Assembly: GCA_904063045.1 (NCBI GenBank)
Contig: CAJFCJ010000017.1
Location: 434,001 to 498,000 of the forward strand
Reading direction: 5' to 3'
DNA from: Dimorphilus gyrociliatus
Taxonomy: Eukaryota; Annelida; Polychaeta; Dinophilidae
Length of the DNA: 64,000 nucleotides
Below the pieces are notes generated by a model, which was not told the origin of the DNA, made no database searches, and saw only the letters and a list, made by a program, of their open reading frames with translations. The position numbers and the translations under genes were made by a program. The first letter of the stretch is position 1; every line of letters begins with the position of its first letter. Positions 36,688 through 49,898 of the stretch are shown here, one piece after another.

Positions 36688-37193
36688 CTACTTAACAAAT
36701 TTTTGTGAGAGTATTATGCAATAAATTCAAACATTCTATATATTTATTAATATATATATACAGTATATACAATATAAAAACAAAGAGTTGGAGAGATAAA
36801 AGATAAAAAATGAACGCTTTTAATAAAAATGAATATCCAAAATAATTTATATTAGTATTCTTTTTAGTCTGGTTGTTATAAGCTGGAATATTCTTATTAT
36901 GTTTCTAAAAGAAAATAATGTTCTTTTTAAAATTAAACTGGTTCGGGGTTGAATATTTTATACTTTTACTCCAATTCTTTTAAATATATCTCCTTTTTTT
37001 CTGTGAATTGGTAACAAACATATAATTTACTATTGTACTTTTAAAGAACAAACACGTTTTTTTATATAAATGCATATTAGATCATATTTATGAAATAGTT
37101 ATATCATATTATTTCTCCAAAATTTTTAAAAACTTTATAATCAAATGGTCTATAAATAAAGTAACCTATTATCGTTCACTAGAATCCTGAAAA
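36688..37193. other. Intergenic between PARP-like and sulfurtransferase genes
   Basis: AT-rich. A TATATATACAGTATATAC element lies near 36,752-36,770. No coding signal. Confidence 0.6.
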
Positions 37194-38573
37194 ATGCGTA
37201 TTCTATCGGCTCTTCGTTCTCAAGCTCTTGTCTCTTCGCAATGGTTGCAAAATAATTTGCTGAATAAACAATTAAGAGTACTTGACGCTACATGGACACT
37301 TAAGGCTGATGGATATGAGAAATATTGCCAGTAAGTTTGAATGGACTTTGAGGTCAAATGCAAAAGCAGTTTCTTTTCGTGATTTCTTTTTATTTATATT
37401 TATCAGGAAGCATATCCCCAATGCTGGACATTTTGACCTTAATGAATGTGCTACTCCTCATCAGTATAGACCTAATAATCTTCCAGTATTAAAACAGTTT
37501 AAAGAATACCTACAGTCTCTGGGTATAAATTCTGACACCCATGTTATATTTTATGATCAACTGGGATCAGTAGCAGCCAGTCGAGCATGGTCAACTCTTC
37601 GAGTAATTTATTAGATCTTAATTACAATTGAAACTTATATCTTGTATAATTAGTTTTATTATTCATCAAATTAGCTAATGGGTCATTCAAATTGTTCTAT
37701 TCTTAATGGCGGAATTCAGAGTTGGGAAGAGGATGGTTGCGAAACTGCAAGCGGAAGTGCACAGCCTGCAGCCGATGTATATTATAATACTTTATCATAA
37801 ATGCTATGTTAATCACTGACTCTTTCAATATTTTATATAAGAAAGTGTTGTTGTTATTTTTTCGGTACAGAAAGGAGATTTTGAGCTAAATTTTAATAGA
37901 AGTTTATTTAAAGATTTCTATGATATTATTGAAAATATTGAAAAGAAACAGTTTACCCTTATCGACGGAAGAAGAGAAGATAATTTCTTAGGAAAAGAAG
38001 AAGAGCCAACTCCTTGTAAGATTGTTATTTTTTTTTAGGTTTTGTTTGTAGAAGGAATGAAATTTTCTATATAATAAATGCTTTATACAGCTACTATTAA
38101 CGCTTTGAAAGCGAAAAACTTTAAAGTTCCCGAAGTTATTGCACGTGGTCACGTCCCTAATTCAATCAATTTGTTTGCTTTTGATGTTATCAATCGAGAA
38201 AATGGAAAGTTTAAGGAAAAGGAGGAAGTTGAGGATAGTAAGTCAAAATATAAATATTGAAATTGACTAAATTTTAAGATTAAAAAGCTTTATCTCAATT
38301 CTCTTCCCTTGTTATCAACTAGTTTTCGAAGATAGAGGTGTCGACTTATCAAACAATTTAGCTAGTATGTGTTACACTGGAAATTCTGCTTGCTTATTGG
38401 CGGTAGCAGCTCATACTATCGGTAAAGAAGACGTAGCTGTTTATTATGTAAGCAATTTAAAACGGAAACAATTACTGTTCTAAGATTAATTTTCCCTCTG
38501 TTTTCCACCTCAGGGTTCTTGGACCGAGTACGCACAAAGAGCAAGAAAAGATCAAGTTACTCTCGTTAAATAA
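37194..38573 (+). CDS. MPST: 3-mercaptopyruvate/thiosulfate sulfurtransferase
   Basis: Seven exons: 37194-37330, 37407-37602, 37675-37776, 37871-38015, 38091-38237, 38323-38447 and 38514-38573, joining in frame to 303 residues, the normal two-rhodanese length. Domain 1 has VLDATW, HIPNAGHFDL, THVIFYD and SILNGGIQSW. Domain 2 has LIDGRREDNFLG, RGHVPNSINL and the catalytic Cys loop MCYTGNSAC, then VAVYYGSWTEY. It moves sulfane sulfur from 3-mercaptopyruvate or thiosulfate to acceptors, usually in mitochondria and cytosol. The N-terminus MRILSALRSQALVSSQWLQN could be a weak mitochondrial signal. The vertebrate loop is CRKGVT (rhodanese) or CGSGVT (MPST); CYTGNS fits neither exactly, so substrate preference is open. 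Confidence 0.92.
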
Positions 38574-39150
38574 ATACATCTAACTATGAATTATCGAAAT
38601 TGAACGATTTGATACAATTTGAAAATTAACTGTAATATTATTACGCCCGTTTAATTGCTAATTTAGTTAATCATTACGAAATTTATTACAATACAAAAGT
38701 CTGTGTAAATTTTTTTTAAAAATTACCAAGACCTGCTAGATGGCGTGGATAGATGTTATGCTAAACATCTTGTCTCAGTTGTAACTCTGTTGGCGTTTGA
38801 ATATCTCCTCGAGAGATAGATGAAAATATATTTGGATGTCTGCTATTTCAAGTTTGAGAACAATTAAGCTTACAAGTGAAATCTTTAAGTAATTTTTAGG
38901 TAACTTTTGATTCTATATGATACTTTTTTTGTTTATTTAAATATATATTTTTTATTCTGAAAAGAAACTACAGTTCCTTTATATATAGCATGTTAGCTTT
39001 GAAAATGAAGGAAGGGCTGTTGTGTTCAAATCTATTCAATATATCTTTTTAAGGTTTACTTTCGTGCGAACCATTTAAGTATTTACTTAGATAAATGTTT
39101 CCATCAGCATCCTAAATGTAAATGTATAAAAATAGACTAAACCTACACAC

Positions 39151-39187
<37 letters not shown>

Positions 39188-39830
39188 GTATATATATATA
39201 TATAAATATATATATTTTTTATATAAGTGTAAGCATATTTGTATAAAAAGTAAGATAAAAATGAAGTACATATATATATATCAAATATTGTGTTTTTCCT
39301 GAAACTATAGTAGCTAAAAAGAGAACGCAAAAAAAAAGTCCCAAGTTATGCTACAGAAACAATACCTGAGTCGAAAAGAAACGCGACCAGTTCAGATAGT
39401 CTTTACAATACTGTCTTACTATTAATTGAAAGTAATATTGTTGAGTGAGTCGGTTTCTCGACGTTTTCGGTGAGATTGAGAATTTTTGTATATTATACAA
39501 CTCTTCTATATTGCAGAGACTTTTCAGTATAAACATATATACATTATATTTACTATATATAAATTATTCTGTATAATTATACATTTAAAGGAGTAGTGAC
39601 GTCTCTATGGAAGTATTTCTAATATATACAATTCAAAATTTTTGCGCACAGCCTGTACATAGTACATTTCAATATTTCTTAGGCATCTTGATACTATATA
39701 TATATTCTATATGAACGCTTTTCGAGTTATATATGAAATAAATAGTATTCTATCGACGTTTTTAATTATCTATATTAACATCTAGGTGAACCTTTTAAAA
39801 AAAAAATAAGAAGAAACTTCTTCCCAGAAA
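38574..39830. other. Intergenic between sulfurtransferase and ammonium transporter
   Basis: Contains a CTCF-like CTAGATGGCGT at 38736-38746 and a long TA tract (39151-39216). No coding signal; the open frames are products of the TA repeat. Confidence 0.6.
39151..39216. repeat. TA dinucleotide tract
   Basis: Two blocks of alternating TA, about 30 and 20 bases, separated by AAAGTG. It is the longest TA repeat in the window. Confidence 0.9.
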
Positions 39831-42800
39831 ATGGATTTTAATTGTAGTACGGAAATAAAATTGCTCAAAGAATGGCGCAATAACGTTGCCGAAAATTTAG
39901 ACAGTTTTTTCCTCATTGTGGTTGCTATTATAATATATTGTAAGTATTTTATTTTTTTCTTCCTTTGAACGTATTCTTGTTTGTTTGATGTAATACAAAA
40001 TTTCTTTTAGCTTTCTTTTCTCTTTAACAATCTTTTACAAGTTAACTTTATGTCATAACAGTTTGATCTTTTTAACATTTCAATTGATATAAATTGATTA
40101 TGTTATTTTTAAAGTTTCAATGAAAATTATATTCTTTATAAAACAAATTATAGACTAATTTTACCTTATGTATATTATCTATTTCATTTTCCTTTCGTTA
40201 ATTTCTATCCTTTTAATAAAATGATCTAGATACGAGATAATAAGGCAAAGAACAACATATTTAAAACAACATTATATATAAGCATATATAATCAACTTTT
40301 GACATGCTTTGCCTTAATAAGTTATGTAATATATCTACTAACACAATTCTAAACATCATAAATAACTATACAATATTTTCATTGAACATTTTACAGTAAT
40401 GCAATGCGGATTTGCTTTCCTTGAATGTGGATCGGTCAGGAGTAAAAATACAACGAATATCTTAATCAAGAATGTCTTAGATTCCTGTAAGTTATCTATT
40501 TATAATAGTTGAATGAATTTAAATAATTTATTCAAATTAACGGATATAATATAGGAAAAAAAAGGAAAGAATCGTTGAGTAATAATAGTAAAAAGAATGA
40601 TTGAAAAATAGATCCAGTTTAATCCATTCGTTATTTATTATAGTCAAGGTTAATGCAAATGTCTCGCTTTTTTGCTTTTTATTATTTTTTATTATTATTA
40701 CTTGGTTTTAGTATACTAAAGTGGTAGTTTCCTTTTATATTCCTTTAAAAGAAATTAACTTAAAGTGTAGTTTTATATAAAGTAGAATAAACTTGATGTA
40801 ATCGCCACAATTTTCCTTTGAAGCTTAATTTGTAAATAAACACGATAATTTTAATTCTTTAAGATAATAACGACATTTTTTTTTGTTTTTTTCATCTTTT
40901 ATATATTTATTAATATTAGTATATATGTATAAAAAACATAGTTTTACGTGTATATCTTTAAATTGGATATAAAGGGAGAGTAGGAAGAATACTCTGAAAA
41001 ATAGAATAGTATTAAAAGCTGGATAATATATACACAAGTATATAAGATAAACAATATTATATATATATAGAGAGAGAGAGAAAGAGGCACTAACTCTTTA
41101 ATGAATATTTTCTTGTTATGTTCTATTTGTAATGAAATTTATTCTTTACAACTTTGACAGCTTCAACTTACTTTTTTCACCTAATTTTATTTTACCAATG
41201 TTTTACTTTCCCCTCTTTTATGATAACACCAAAAGGAAAATGAAAAATAAGAAACTATTGCATCACAGACTTGTTAATCGCCAGTTTCTTTCTATATCTT
41301 ATTCCATAGACTTATACACAATGAGAAAGACACCAAATTTTGTTATTGGCGTAATTTCATATTAGTCATTACCATAAAATCTTTATTATAATTACCTATA
41401 ATTATTATCCAGTGTTTCTTTTATAACATGTCTTTGATGTTTTCTATATGCTCTTGATATCTTCTAGTTCGTGCTCGTATACGTACATGTACCGAGCATA
41501 TTTATATATTTTATAACGTTTGTACTGTTAAACTTTTAAGTTAAATGGTTAAAAATCTATTAAACCCTTTCAAAATTATATGCAGTGAGAAATTTCATAT
41601 AAAAACTTGAGAAAACAGTCACGTGAAACTGGACGGACAAAAGGCATATTCTATTAAAACAGCCATTCGATATAAAAGGAACAATTGTTTATTGATAACA
41701 TAGCAAGCTTGAACTTTTATTTTTTTCTTTTCAATTCTATATTTTAAAAAAGAATTTTTTTAATACGGCAAGGCATTTATTAAAATATTCTTTTCCCTTT
41801 TCTTCCGTCAGTCCACCAAAAGTTATTTATTTAGCTTTCTTCACACATCATAGCTTATTTTGGTGATAAAACGAAGAAAATATCAAAGTAGAATATGCTA
41901 AAATGTCCAAAAATGAGGAGATTTCAATTTTCTTATTGGTTGAATATTTCCTTTATTCGACTTTCATTAATTTTCTTAATCCTATTCATAAATTGTTTCA
42001 TTCGTTTAAATATCGTTAGTTTTTCTCTCTATCTCCTATCTCATTAGGCCTTTTAAGTTCACTTATAACACTTGAAGATATGTGTTTAATGCTCCTATGC
42101 CTTTAAGGTATCAAGATTAATGAGTAAATGAATATTAACATACTCTAAATTTAAATATTTTACTGCTTTTTTTTTGTTTTTCATTATCTTATTCTATATT
42201 TAGATTGCTCTCACTCACTCCCTCTATTTCTCTGTCTCTCTGTCTCTCTGTCTCACTCTCTCCTACCCTCTCTATCTTCCTCGCCCTTAATAATATTTTC
42301 CTTTGTTATTAAGAGTAATTAAGGACAAATTGTAGTAAAAATGCAGCTTGGAAAAATGATATTAACAAATTCTCTCTGTTTATTTCTTGGAATCGTAGCT
42401 TTTATATAATTAAGATATGATAAATATTCATTTTGTATGTTTGTAATTAGATTAGTAAAAATCTTTTAATCGCATCCAGCAGAACAGCTTGAGAGAAAGG
42501 TTATTTTGATCTAAAAAGACAAAGTCTCTCATTCATAGTTTAAATGAAATATACTCATTTTCATTCCATTAGTGATTAATTTGTTGTTTGTTTTCTCTTT
42601 TTACTTTTCACAAGTTATTGCTGGAGTGGCGTATTGGATTTTTGGATATGCATTAGCTTTTGGGGATGATGTTGGAGGCTTTGTAGGATCGACTTACTGG
42701 GCACTTGGAAACAAGCCAAAAAAATTGGCACATTGGTTTTATCATTACGTTTTCGCCGCAACTGCAGCGACTATCGTTTCTGGAGCTTTAGCTGAAAGAT

Positions 42801-45556
42801 GCAATTTTATCGCATATCTCGTTTATAGTTTCATAATTTCAGGTAGAATCCTGATAATTTATGTTAAATCACAATCTTTCTCTCTTCCGTATGAAGTTTG
42901 TGTTTAATGACAAATATTTTTCTCTTTGCTATTAGGTTTTATATATCCTATTGGATCACATTGGTCAAAGTCTGCCGCTGGTTGGTTAGCCAAAGGTATC
43001 CAATTTGACGGTGACAAGATCAAATATTTAGATTCAGCGGGCAGCGGAGCAGTTCACGGTATGGGTGGAATATTAGCCCTTACAGGAGCTATTATAATGG
43101 GGCCAAGAATTGGTCGATTTGACGATGTGGACGGAAAACCAAAACCAATTAGAGGACATTCTGTTCCTTTGGCGGCTTTGGGCGGTTTTATCCTTTACTT
43201 TGGCTTCTTGGCTTACAACGGAGGGGCTAAAGGTACATTATCCAACGAAGGAGATGGAAATGAAATTGCACTATCAATTGTAAATACTATAGTTTCCGGT
43301 TCTGGTGCTGCAATGATGGCTTTGCTCTTACAAAGATATTTATCAGGAAGAAATGGTCAAATACCTAAATGGAGTTTGTTAACAACTATTAACGGTGGTT
43401 TGGCTGGAATGGTGTCAATTTGCGCTGGCTGCAAAAGTGTAGAACCATGGGCTTCGTTCATTACCGGTTGTATCGCCGCAATAGCTTATATGCTTTGGAG
43501 TAAGCTTCTTCTAAAGATGCAAATCGATGATCCAATAGACGCATTTGCCGTTCATGCAGGGGGAGGAATATGGGGAGTTTTAGCCGCTCCAATCTTTAAA
43601 TCAGGCGATGGTATAGTTTACGGAGGGAGCAGAGCTTCTTTCGTTCTATTTGGATGGAATCTTGTTGGTAAGTCAATAATCAATACTGTCCATAGATTTT
43701 ATATATTCACGTGTAAATATATACAAACGTATACATAGAGAATTCTCGGAAAAATTTCAATTAATGGACAAAGTGAAAGATAATTTTTTGCGGAGTACAT
43801 TACTCTTACTACAGTAGGCTTTTTCTTTTAGGTTAGTGACAGTTATTTCTAGTTAGAGGAAAAACGGTAGATTTACTAGCAATTATTAAATGACTAATGC
43901 AATAATACATTGACATAGGAGTGAATATATAAAATAATTTATAATTAATATATTCTTATTATTATAGAATTTATATCTATAAATAATCTTTGTATATCTT
44001 TATATATTTACTGTAGAAACTATCTTTTAAAGAGTAACCTATTGTAGGATAAATATTTTATTCAACTAATTATTAAGGTTTTAAAGATCAATTCAACTTG
44101 TCTTCTTTGTTAAAATAGCATCAATTTAATATAAAAAATAGTCTTTCATCAATCTAGGAAAATTGGTACTATATATAGCAGATATATATATATATATATA
44201 TACATATATGTTTAGATATGATATCTATTTATAGTTTTATTAATAGATGGAATCAAAGAAATAGGGCAAATAAGATAAAAAAAACAATAGAAGCTGTGTA
44301 TAGTTGTCTATTTTTATGCAATTAAGATAAATCTAAAGACGTTAAACTTCTCCTCTCTCTCTCTCTCTCTCTCTTTAGCATACTAATCTAGATCTGTTAC
44401 ATCTCACTTGGAAAAGAATCTAAAACAGAGACGAGATATTTAAGTAGTTTCTTATTATAATAATTTATTAGAATCTTTATTTGTATTCAAATATACAAAG
44501 ATTTCAATAATCTTTTTATTTTCGGTATTTTAATATTATTAATCTATTATTTAAATGATAAAATACTATATATTATATATATATTACATTGTAAATTGTA
44601 TAGTATAAAATAACTAACCCTATTTCCAAAAGAAAACTTCTATAATCCCTTCCAGAGCATCAATATGGATTCTGAGAATGGAATTTCCTTTGCCTTTTTT
44701 TTCTTTTCTTCTATTCCTCTTTTTTAGTTTAAAAATCTTTCCTATTTTTTACATATAGTACATTTAGAATGAATGGTAAACAAAACTGAAATTACTGAAA
44801 TAGTGAAGAGAAATTCCTTATAGTTCTTAATATATTCAACAATAATTAGTTAAGAATAAGCTTTTAAGGATTATTTAGATATATATAAATATTCAAGTAA
44901 TCAGTTTACATGTGGCACATCTGCATAAAAATGCATATTTAAAGATGATTAAACGGTTTGTATTGATAACAGGTGTAATTGTTTACATCGCTTGGTCTGG
45001 TTTCAGTGGTTTTGTCTTATTTTTTACTCTACATAAATTGGATTTGTTAAGAGTTCCTACAAGATTGGAACATTCTGGTTTAGATATACCAAAACATGAC
45101 GAACCAGCTTATCCTGGAGATAAATTAACTTATATTGAAGATTTAAGAGCGGCGACTAGAGGACGAAGGGGAACAATGTTTCATCTGGGAATGTTGTCGA
45201 GAATGGGCAAATTAAATAAATCTTTCGAGACTGATGAAGACGAGAAGAACTCTCAAACTTCAGCTCCTTGTTCTCCCAATGTTAAGTCAAGAAGAGTGAG
45301 TAGAGTAAAATTTGGAAGTGTAGAATCGCCAATACGAAGAAAGGAACAAGACGATTCGGACGACGATAAAGAGGCTGTAAACGGAAATATTATTCACGAA
45401 GAAGTACGAATCGACTCACTAGACGAAGTAAAAGAAGAGAACGATGAATTCGATGAAATGACAGATGAACCTAATGGGAATGAATTGAATCATAATATTA
45501 AAGTTGTAACAATAAGCGAAACAGGTATGAAAGATACAAATTCATCAGAATTATAA
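39831..45556 (+). CDS. Ammonium transporter (AMT/MEP family)
   Basis: Five exons: 39831-39939, 40397-40486, 42615-42842, 42936-43667 and 44973-45556, all junctions in phase 1, 580 residues. The start [18 protein letters not shown] precedes TM1 ([11 protein letters not shown]). [20 protein letters not shown] is typical of the family. The pore twin His are present in GAVHGMGG and [13 protein letters not shown]. The last helix [18 protein letters not shown] leads into RVP...[13 protein letters not shown], a family hallmark of the C-terminal tail. It conducts NH4+/NH3 across the plasma membrane. The tail after that hallmark is long (about 150 residues), acidic and Ser-rich, so it is likely a regulatory region. 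Introns 2 (2.1 kb) and 4 (1.3 kb) are the largest among the plus-strand genes apart from the cyclase. Confidence 0.95.
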
Positions 45557-45562
45557 CATTAA

Positions 45563-45565
45563 AAG

Positions 45566-45597
<32 letters not shown>

Positions 45598-45607
45598 GAA
45601 GAAGAAC
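45563..45607. repeat. AGA trinucleotide tract
   Basis: A (GAA)n run of about 40 bases just past the AMT stop codon, with one TAGAA interruption. Confidence 0.9.
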
Positions 45608-45673
45608 TTTTATGTTTTTGAAATCATTTTATTTTTATGAAACAGGAAGAAACTATTGCATATCGAAATATAT

Positions 45674-45677
<4 letters not shown>

Positions 45678-45706
<29 letters not shown>
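45678..45706. repeat. TA dinucleotide tract
   Basis: An alternating TA run of about 28 bases in the AMT 3' flank. Confidence 0.9.
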
Positions 45707-46134
45707 TTTAATCTCAATTACTTTTAAGTTATACAACAGACAAATTTATTCTTTATTGGTTATATATTTATATATTTTAATTTTTTCTTGAAAGAAGGAT
45801 CTTCTAAACAATTTACCGCATATTTAAAAACTAAAGAAATTGCTTCTAATCAACATTGATTAAAGAGGAAAAAAATTGAAAACTTTATTCTTTTTTATAT
45901 TGTGAAATGTAAAACTAGTGAAACTTGTTCTTATGCTTCTTTTTTCTTTCTTTCTCTCTCTCTCTATCTCTCTCTCTCTATCTTCTTTTCTTTATTTTTA
46001 ATCTAATATTTGTATTTATTGTAACTTTATTTAATACAAAAAAAGACATTTTTTTTATTCTTAATTTGGAATATTCTATGAATATATTTACTATTTCTTC
46101 TCTTCCCTCTTTTAAATGTGTTTCGTAGTTCCGT

Positions 46135-47086
46135 CTAAGCTGATGGTTGCTTTTCAACGTCGCTTAGGAATACTATATGCTTTATCCATTCGTAAAAACA
46201 GTTTAACCAATTAGTAGATTTTCTACTATCAAGATGACCTTGGCTGTAAAAATAGTTTTGAATTAGGACAGTTGCAGTCAAAATTCCGAGCCAACTCAGA
46301 GTCGTTAGGGTTTCGCTCTGAAAGGATAAAAGAAAACACAAATCAGGATATGTCAGGTATTAATCTAGCTTTATAATATTTTTTCTTATGTATTATCGTT
46401 CATCTTAATCCGTTTAATTCATGAATAGTGCGATTAAAGTTCGTTGACATCGTTGATCATATAATTTTCGACTATTTAAATGAATCACTAATGTATAGCA
46501 AGCAATCTTGTGGATGGTGAATATTTGAAATAATTGCGCTAGCAGCCTCTACTAAGATGTTGGAAGTAGAATATTATACTCTAAATTAGCGTTTTTAATA
46601 GCCTAATGTTTACACATATTGGATATATTTAAAGTTTGTCTGTTATATAACAACGTTTGAACAGTAAATATATAAATATATAAATTCGTTCTACAAATGA
46701 CCTGTAGATGGGGCTATCTAACATTTAATCAGCATTAAATACTTTTTAGAGTAATCTTAAAGCTATATAGGATATTGGAAATTTAAAGATGACAACATTG
46801 AAAGAAATAGATTAAAAAATAGTATTATCTATATTTAATATAAATGAATTATTATTTCTTTTACCTGTTTATTATACAGAAATGATCTGATAATCTCAAG
46901 ATTGGTAGATTTAACTGCAGTTTGTCCTCGAGAATTAGATATCGATCTGTAATTTATTGGGGAACTCCTTGATCTATTAATAGTTTCTTTTCTTTTTTTC
47001 CTCAACCTTTTTCCGAAAGACATTGATCTCAACCTTGGTTTTCTTGTTTTAGTTAAATTTCTCGCTTTAAAAGATGCTTTCTCCAT
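46135..47086 (-). CDS. Small basic single-pass membrane protein, unrecognised
   Basis: Two exons, 46865-47086 and 46135-46317, joined in phase 0 by a GT-AG intron, 134 residues. The N-terminal 74 residues are very basic and Ser/Arg-rich (GKRLRKKRKETINRSRSS). The second exon opens with a hydrophobic segment (LSWLGILTATVLIQNYFY), then WLNCFYEWIKHIVFLSD and a polar end. By the positive-inside rule the basic half would be cytoplasmic. I do not recognise the family. Support comes from the clean splice phase and the coherent membrane segment in exon 2. It is convergent with the ammonium transporter. A false model remains possible. Confidence 0.5.
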
Positions 47087-49898
47087 ATTTTATAGTTTAA
47101 AAGATAAAAAATCCAATTATTCCCTATATGTTTTATGTTTTGTTTTTGATTTTCAGTTAATAATTTAATAACCAAATAGAAATAATTCAAAAATATCAAT
47201 TGTAAGTTTTTCCTTTGTTGTTCCGTTTTTGAATAAATTAAAATTTTTCGTATATAATTAATAGATAATCATTTTTTTGAATATTTAACTAACAATTTGT
47301 TTTCAAACAAAACTTGAACAAAGTATAATAGTATAAAAGATTGTATAAAAACAAGACAATCTATATAAATATTGAATGTTTACAGTATTTATACTGTATA
47401 GTTATAAAGAAAAAGCAATACATTTGTAAATTATGTACAAGTATACATATATATAACTTTAGGATGCTGTTTATAAGTAAAGAGTATACACCTTTTAATA
47501 AAGTTCAGAGGAATTAAAGAAGGAAATTTAAACTAATTCAACGAAAATGTCAAATGTTCTTTCCTTGTCTTCTTAAATCTTTTTACCTTTTTTCCCCTTT
47601 TAAATATTGAATAGTTTTAATAAACGAAAGTATACTTAATACTTATTGCAAAAAGTAATGGTTACTTGTGATAGGGGGCGGGAGAGAGAGAGAGAGAGAG
47701 AAGGAAATAGAAGACGAATGAGGGCAAAGTAATTAAAAAAAATGCAATATCATATCTTATTTTAGTCATATAACTCCTTATAAAGCAGTAATAATAATGG
47801 GGTTAATAAAACATGTCTATTCTCTCTATATTACATATGAAAATGAATGAAAAAGATAGTAAGGAATTTTGATTTACTAAAAACAACATAAAACCAAAAA
47901 GAAGCACGTCAATAGAAACTATAAAAAAGAGGGAAAGAGGAGGATTTTCACCATCAAAAAGAGAGAAAATCGTAACCGATTAAATATTGCCAATCGACTT
48001 TAATTATTTTTCTTCTTATTAAAAACGTTAAATATTAAGATAATTTATTCATATTTTATTGATTATATGTAAAAAAATTTACTATTTATAGATATTTTAA
48101 CTTTTGTTATATAATCATTATTAATGATGATTTATGAGAATAGTAAAGTTTATATAACGATAACGATTTTTTACCCATTTTCTTTATTGATTTTCCTTTT
48201 AAACGTTAAATATAGACTACAACTAAAACTGTTTTCTTTGAAAGAATTACATAACAGTTTATTAAAAGGAACAAAATGCTTAATGCTAAAACCATAAAAG
48301 TTAATATGTTTACATCAAGCACGATATATTTTTTTTATTTTCTCCTTTTTAAAATTCTCAGCTTTTCTCTCTCTCTCTCTCTCAGTTCCCTCTCCGTCCT
48401 CTTCTTTCTTTTCTATCTTTTTTCCCTTATATTTCTTTATTTTGCTCAAGAAGAAGAAAACACTAGATAATCCCATTTATATAAACCAAGCACAGAAATA
48501 AATAGATATATAAACAAAAAGAAAAGTCATTTTCCTAAAAGATATTAAGTTGATTGTAGTAAGAAGTAGTATTATGCCTCTACCCTTTTCACATTTTATA
48601 TCTCTTTCACTCATTCATTCTACTGTTTTCCTTATTCTATCTACAATATCATTCTGATTTTACATATGAAATCTGTGCCTTTTCTTAATTTGATATAGTC
48701 CAAAGACCCGAATAATGAGTTTTCTATGCAATATTATCTCTGACAGATGCCTATTTTAGAAGCGAAAAATTATTCTAAATTAATTCAAAGCTTTTTGTAG
48801 AAAGAGGGAGCAATGTTTTGTTTACCTATTTTATTTATATTCTATATTTTTGTTTGGTTTGTCATAAAGTTAAATTTGTGACATTTGATGAGTTATATAT
48901 AGTATATTGTATATACAGCATATACTGTATATATATATATAAATAATATATAAAAATAGCATATTCCTTATATTCCGTATATAAAGTATATAGAGTATAT
49001 ATGTAAAAGAATTGTATTCATATTTCATACCTCTTTTTTTATATAAATACAATACGAAAGAATAATTCTTCACTTGATTTAATGCGTCGCCGAAAAGAAA
49101 GAAAAGTGCACAATGCATGAAACAAGTTTTTTTTAAATATTAACTTAATAAAAAACGGATTTAAAGCAACTTATATATGTATTCTTTTTCTCCTTCTTCT
49201 TCTTCTTCTCCTTCTCCTTCTCTTCTTTCTCTCTCTCTCTCTCTTTCTATTTGTAGATACTATAGCTATAGTCAATTTTTGTATTATTTATAATTGTTAA
49301 GCTTTTGTTTTTCCTCTTCTTCTTTTTTCCCTATAGATGGCACGATATCTTATTTTTATTAGTAGTAGGGAATCAATTGGGGGTAGAAAACTTTTTAAAA
49401 GTTATCAATTTGTCTATTCATTTGTATTGCAAATTGCGAGTAAAGAGTTTGAGTAAGCGTTGATGAAGTTGAATTAGGATTGTAAGACTAAGTTAGAAGC
49501 AAAAACGACTCTCATTGATATTACTACCGTCAAACTGCAAAAACAATTCCAGTCGCGTACGACTGACCGGAAATAACTGACACCTATATATACACGAGCA
49601 GACTCATTATTTCTAAACGGCCTTCAAGAGAGCCTGATTTTTTCGTTAACTTTAACGCGTAATAAGCTAAAATATGAATGTTATCTATAAACCTATCAAA
49701 TATTCAATAGAAATCATAAATTAAAGAATTACTATCGCTTAATAACTTGTATTATTAATTATATATTTATAGACTAAAAATATAGAATAATACCGCACCC
49801 TTACTCCGCTAATCCCGACTAATCGTCGAAAGACAATCGCTCCCCTACCCCTTCGCCAGGTGGCGTTTGGTATTTGAAAAAAAAATCTGCGTCAGAAA
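47087..49898. other. Long intergenic region upstream of the guanylyl cyclase
   Basis: Mostly AT-rich with AG, CT and TTC tracts (near 47,685, 48,366, 49,195) and ATATACTGTATATATA near 48,920. From about 49,330 it becomes less AT-rich and is probably the promoter. It carries TAGATGGCAC (49334-49343), a 6-bp inverted repeat CAGTCG/CGACTG (49550-49565) and CGCCAGGTGGCG (49854-49865). No gene seen. Confidence 0.5.
49854..49865. promoter_or_regulatory. CTCF-like / E-box motif before the cyclase start
   Basis: CGCCAGGTGGCG contains an E-box (CAGGTG) and fits the CTCF core YAGRKGGCR. It lies 34-45 bp upstream of the start codon, so it is close to the transcription start or in the 5' UTR. Confidence 0.4.

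Larger units (their letters stand above)
45557..46134. other. Convergent intergenic, AMT and small membrane protein
   Basis: Holds the two 3' UTRs, the AGA and TA repeats and a CT tract near 45,955-45,985. No gene seen. Confidence 0.6.

Noticed and set aside
39112-39330. 72-codon frame of alternating Tyr and Ile
   Set aside because: Product of TA repeats.
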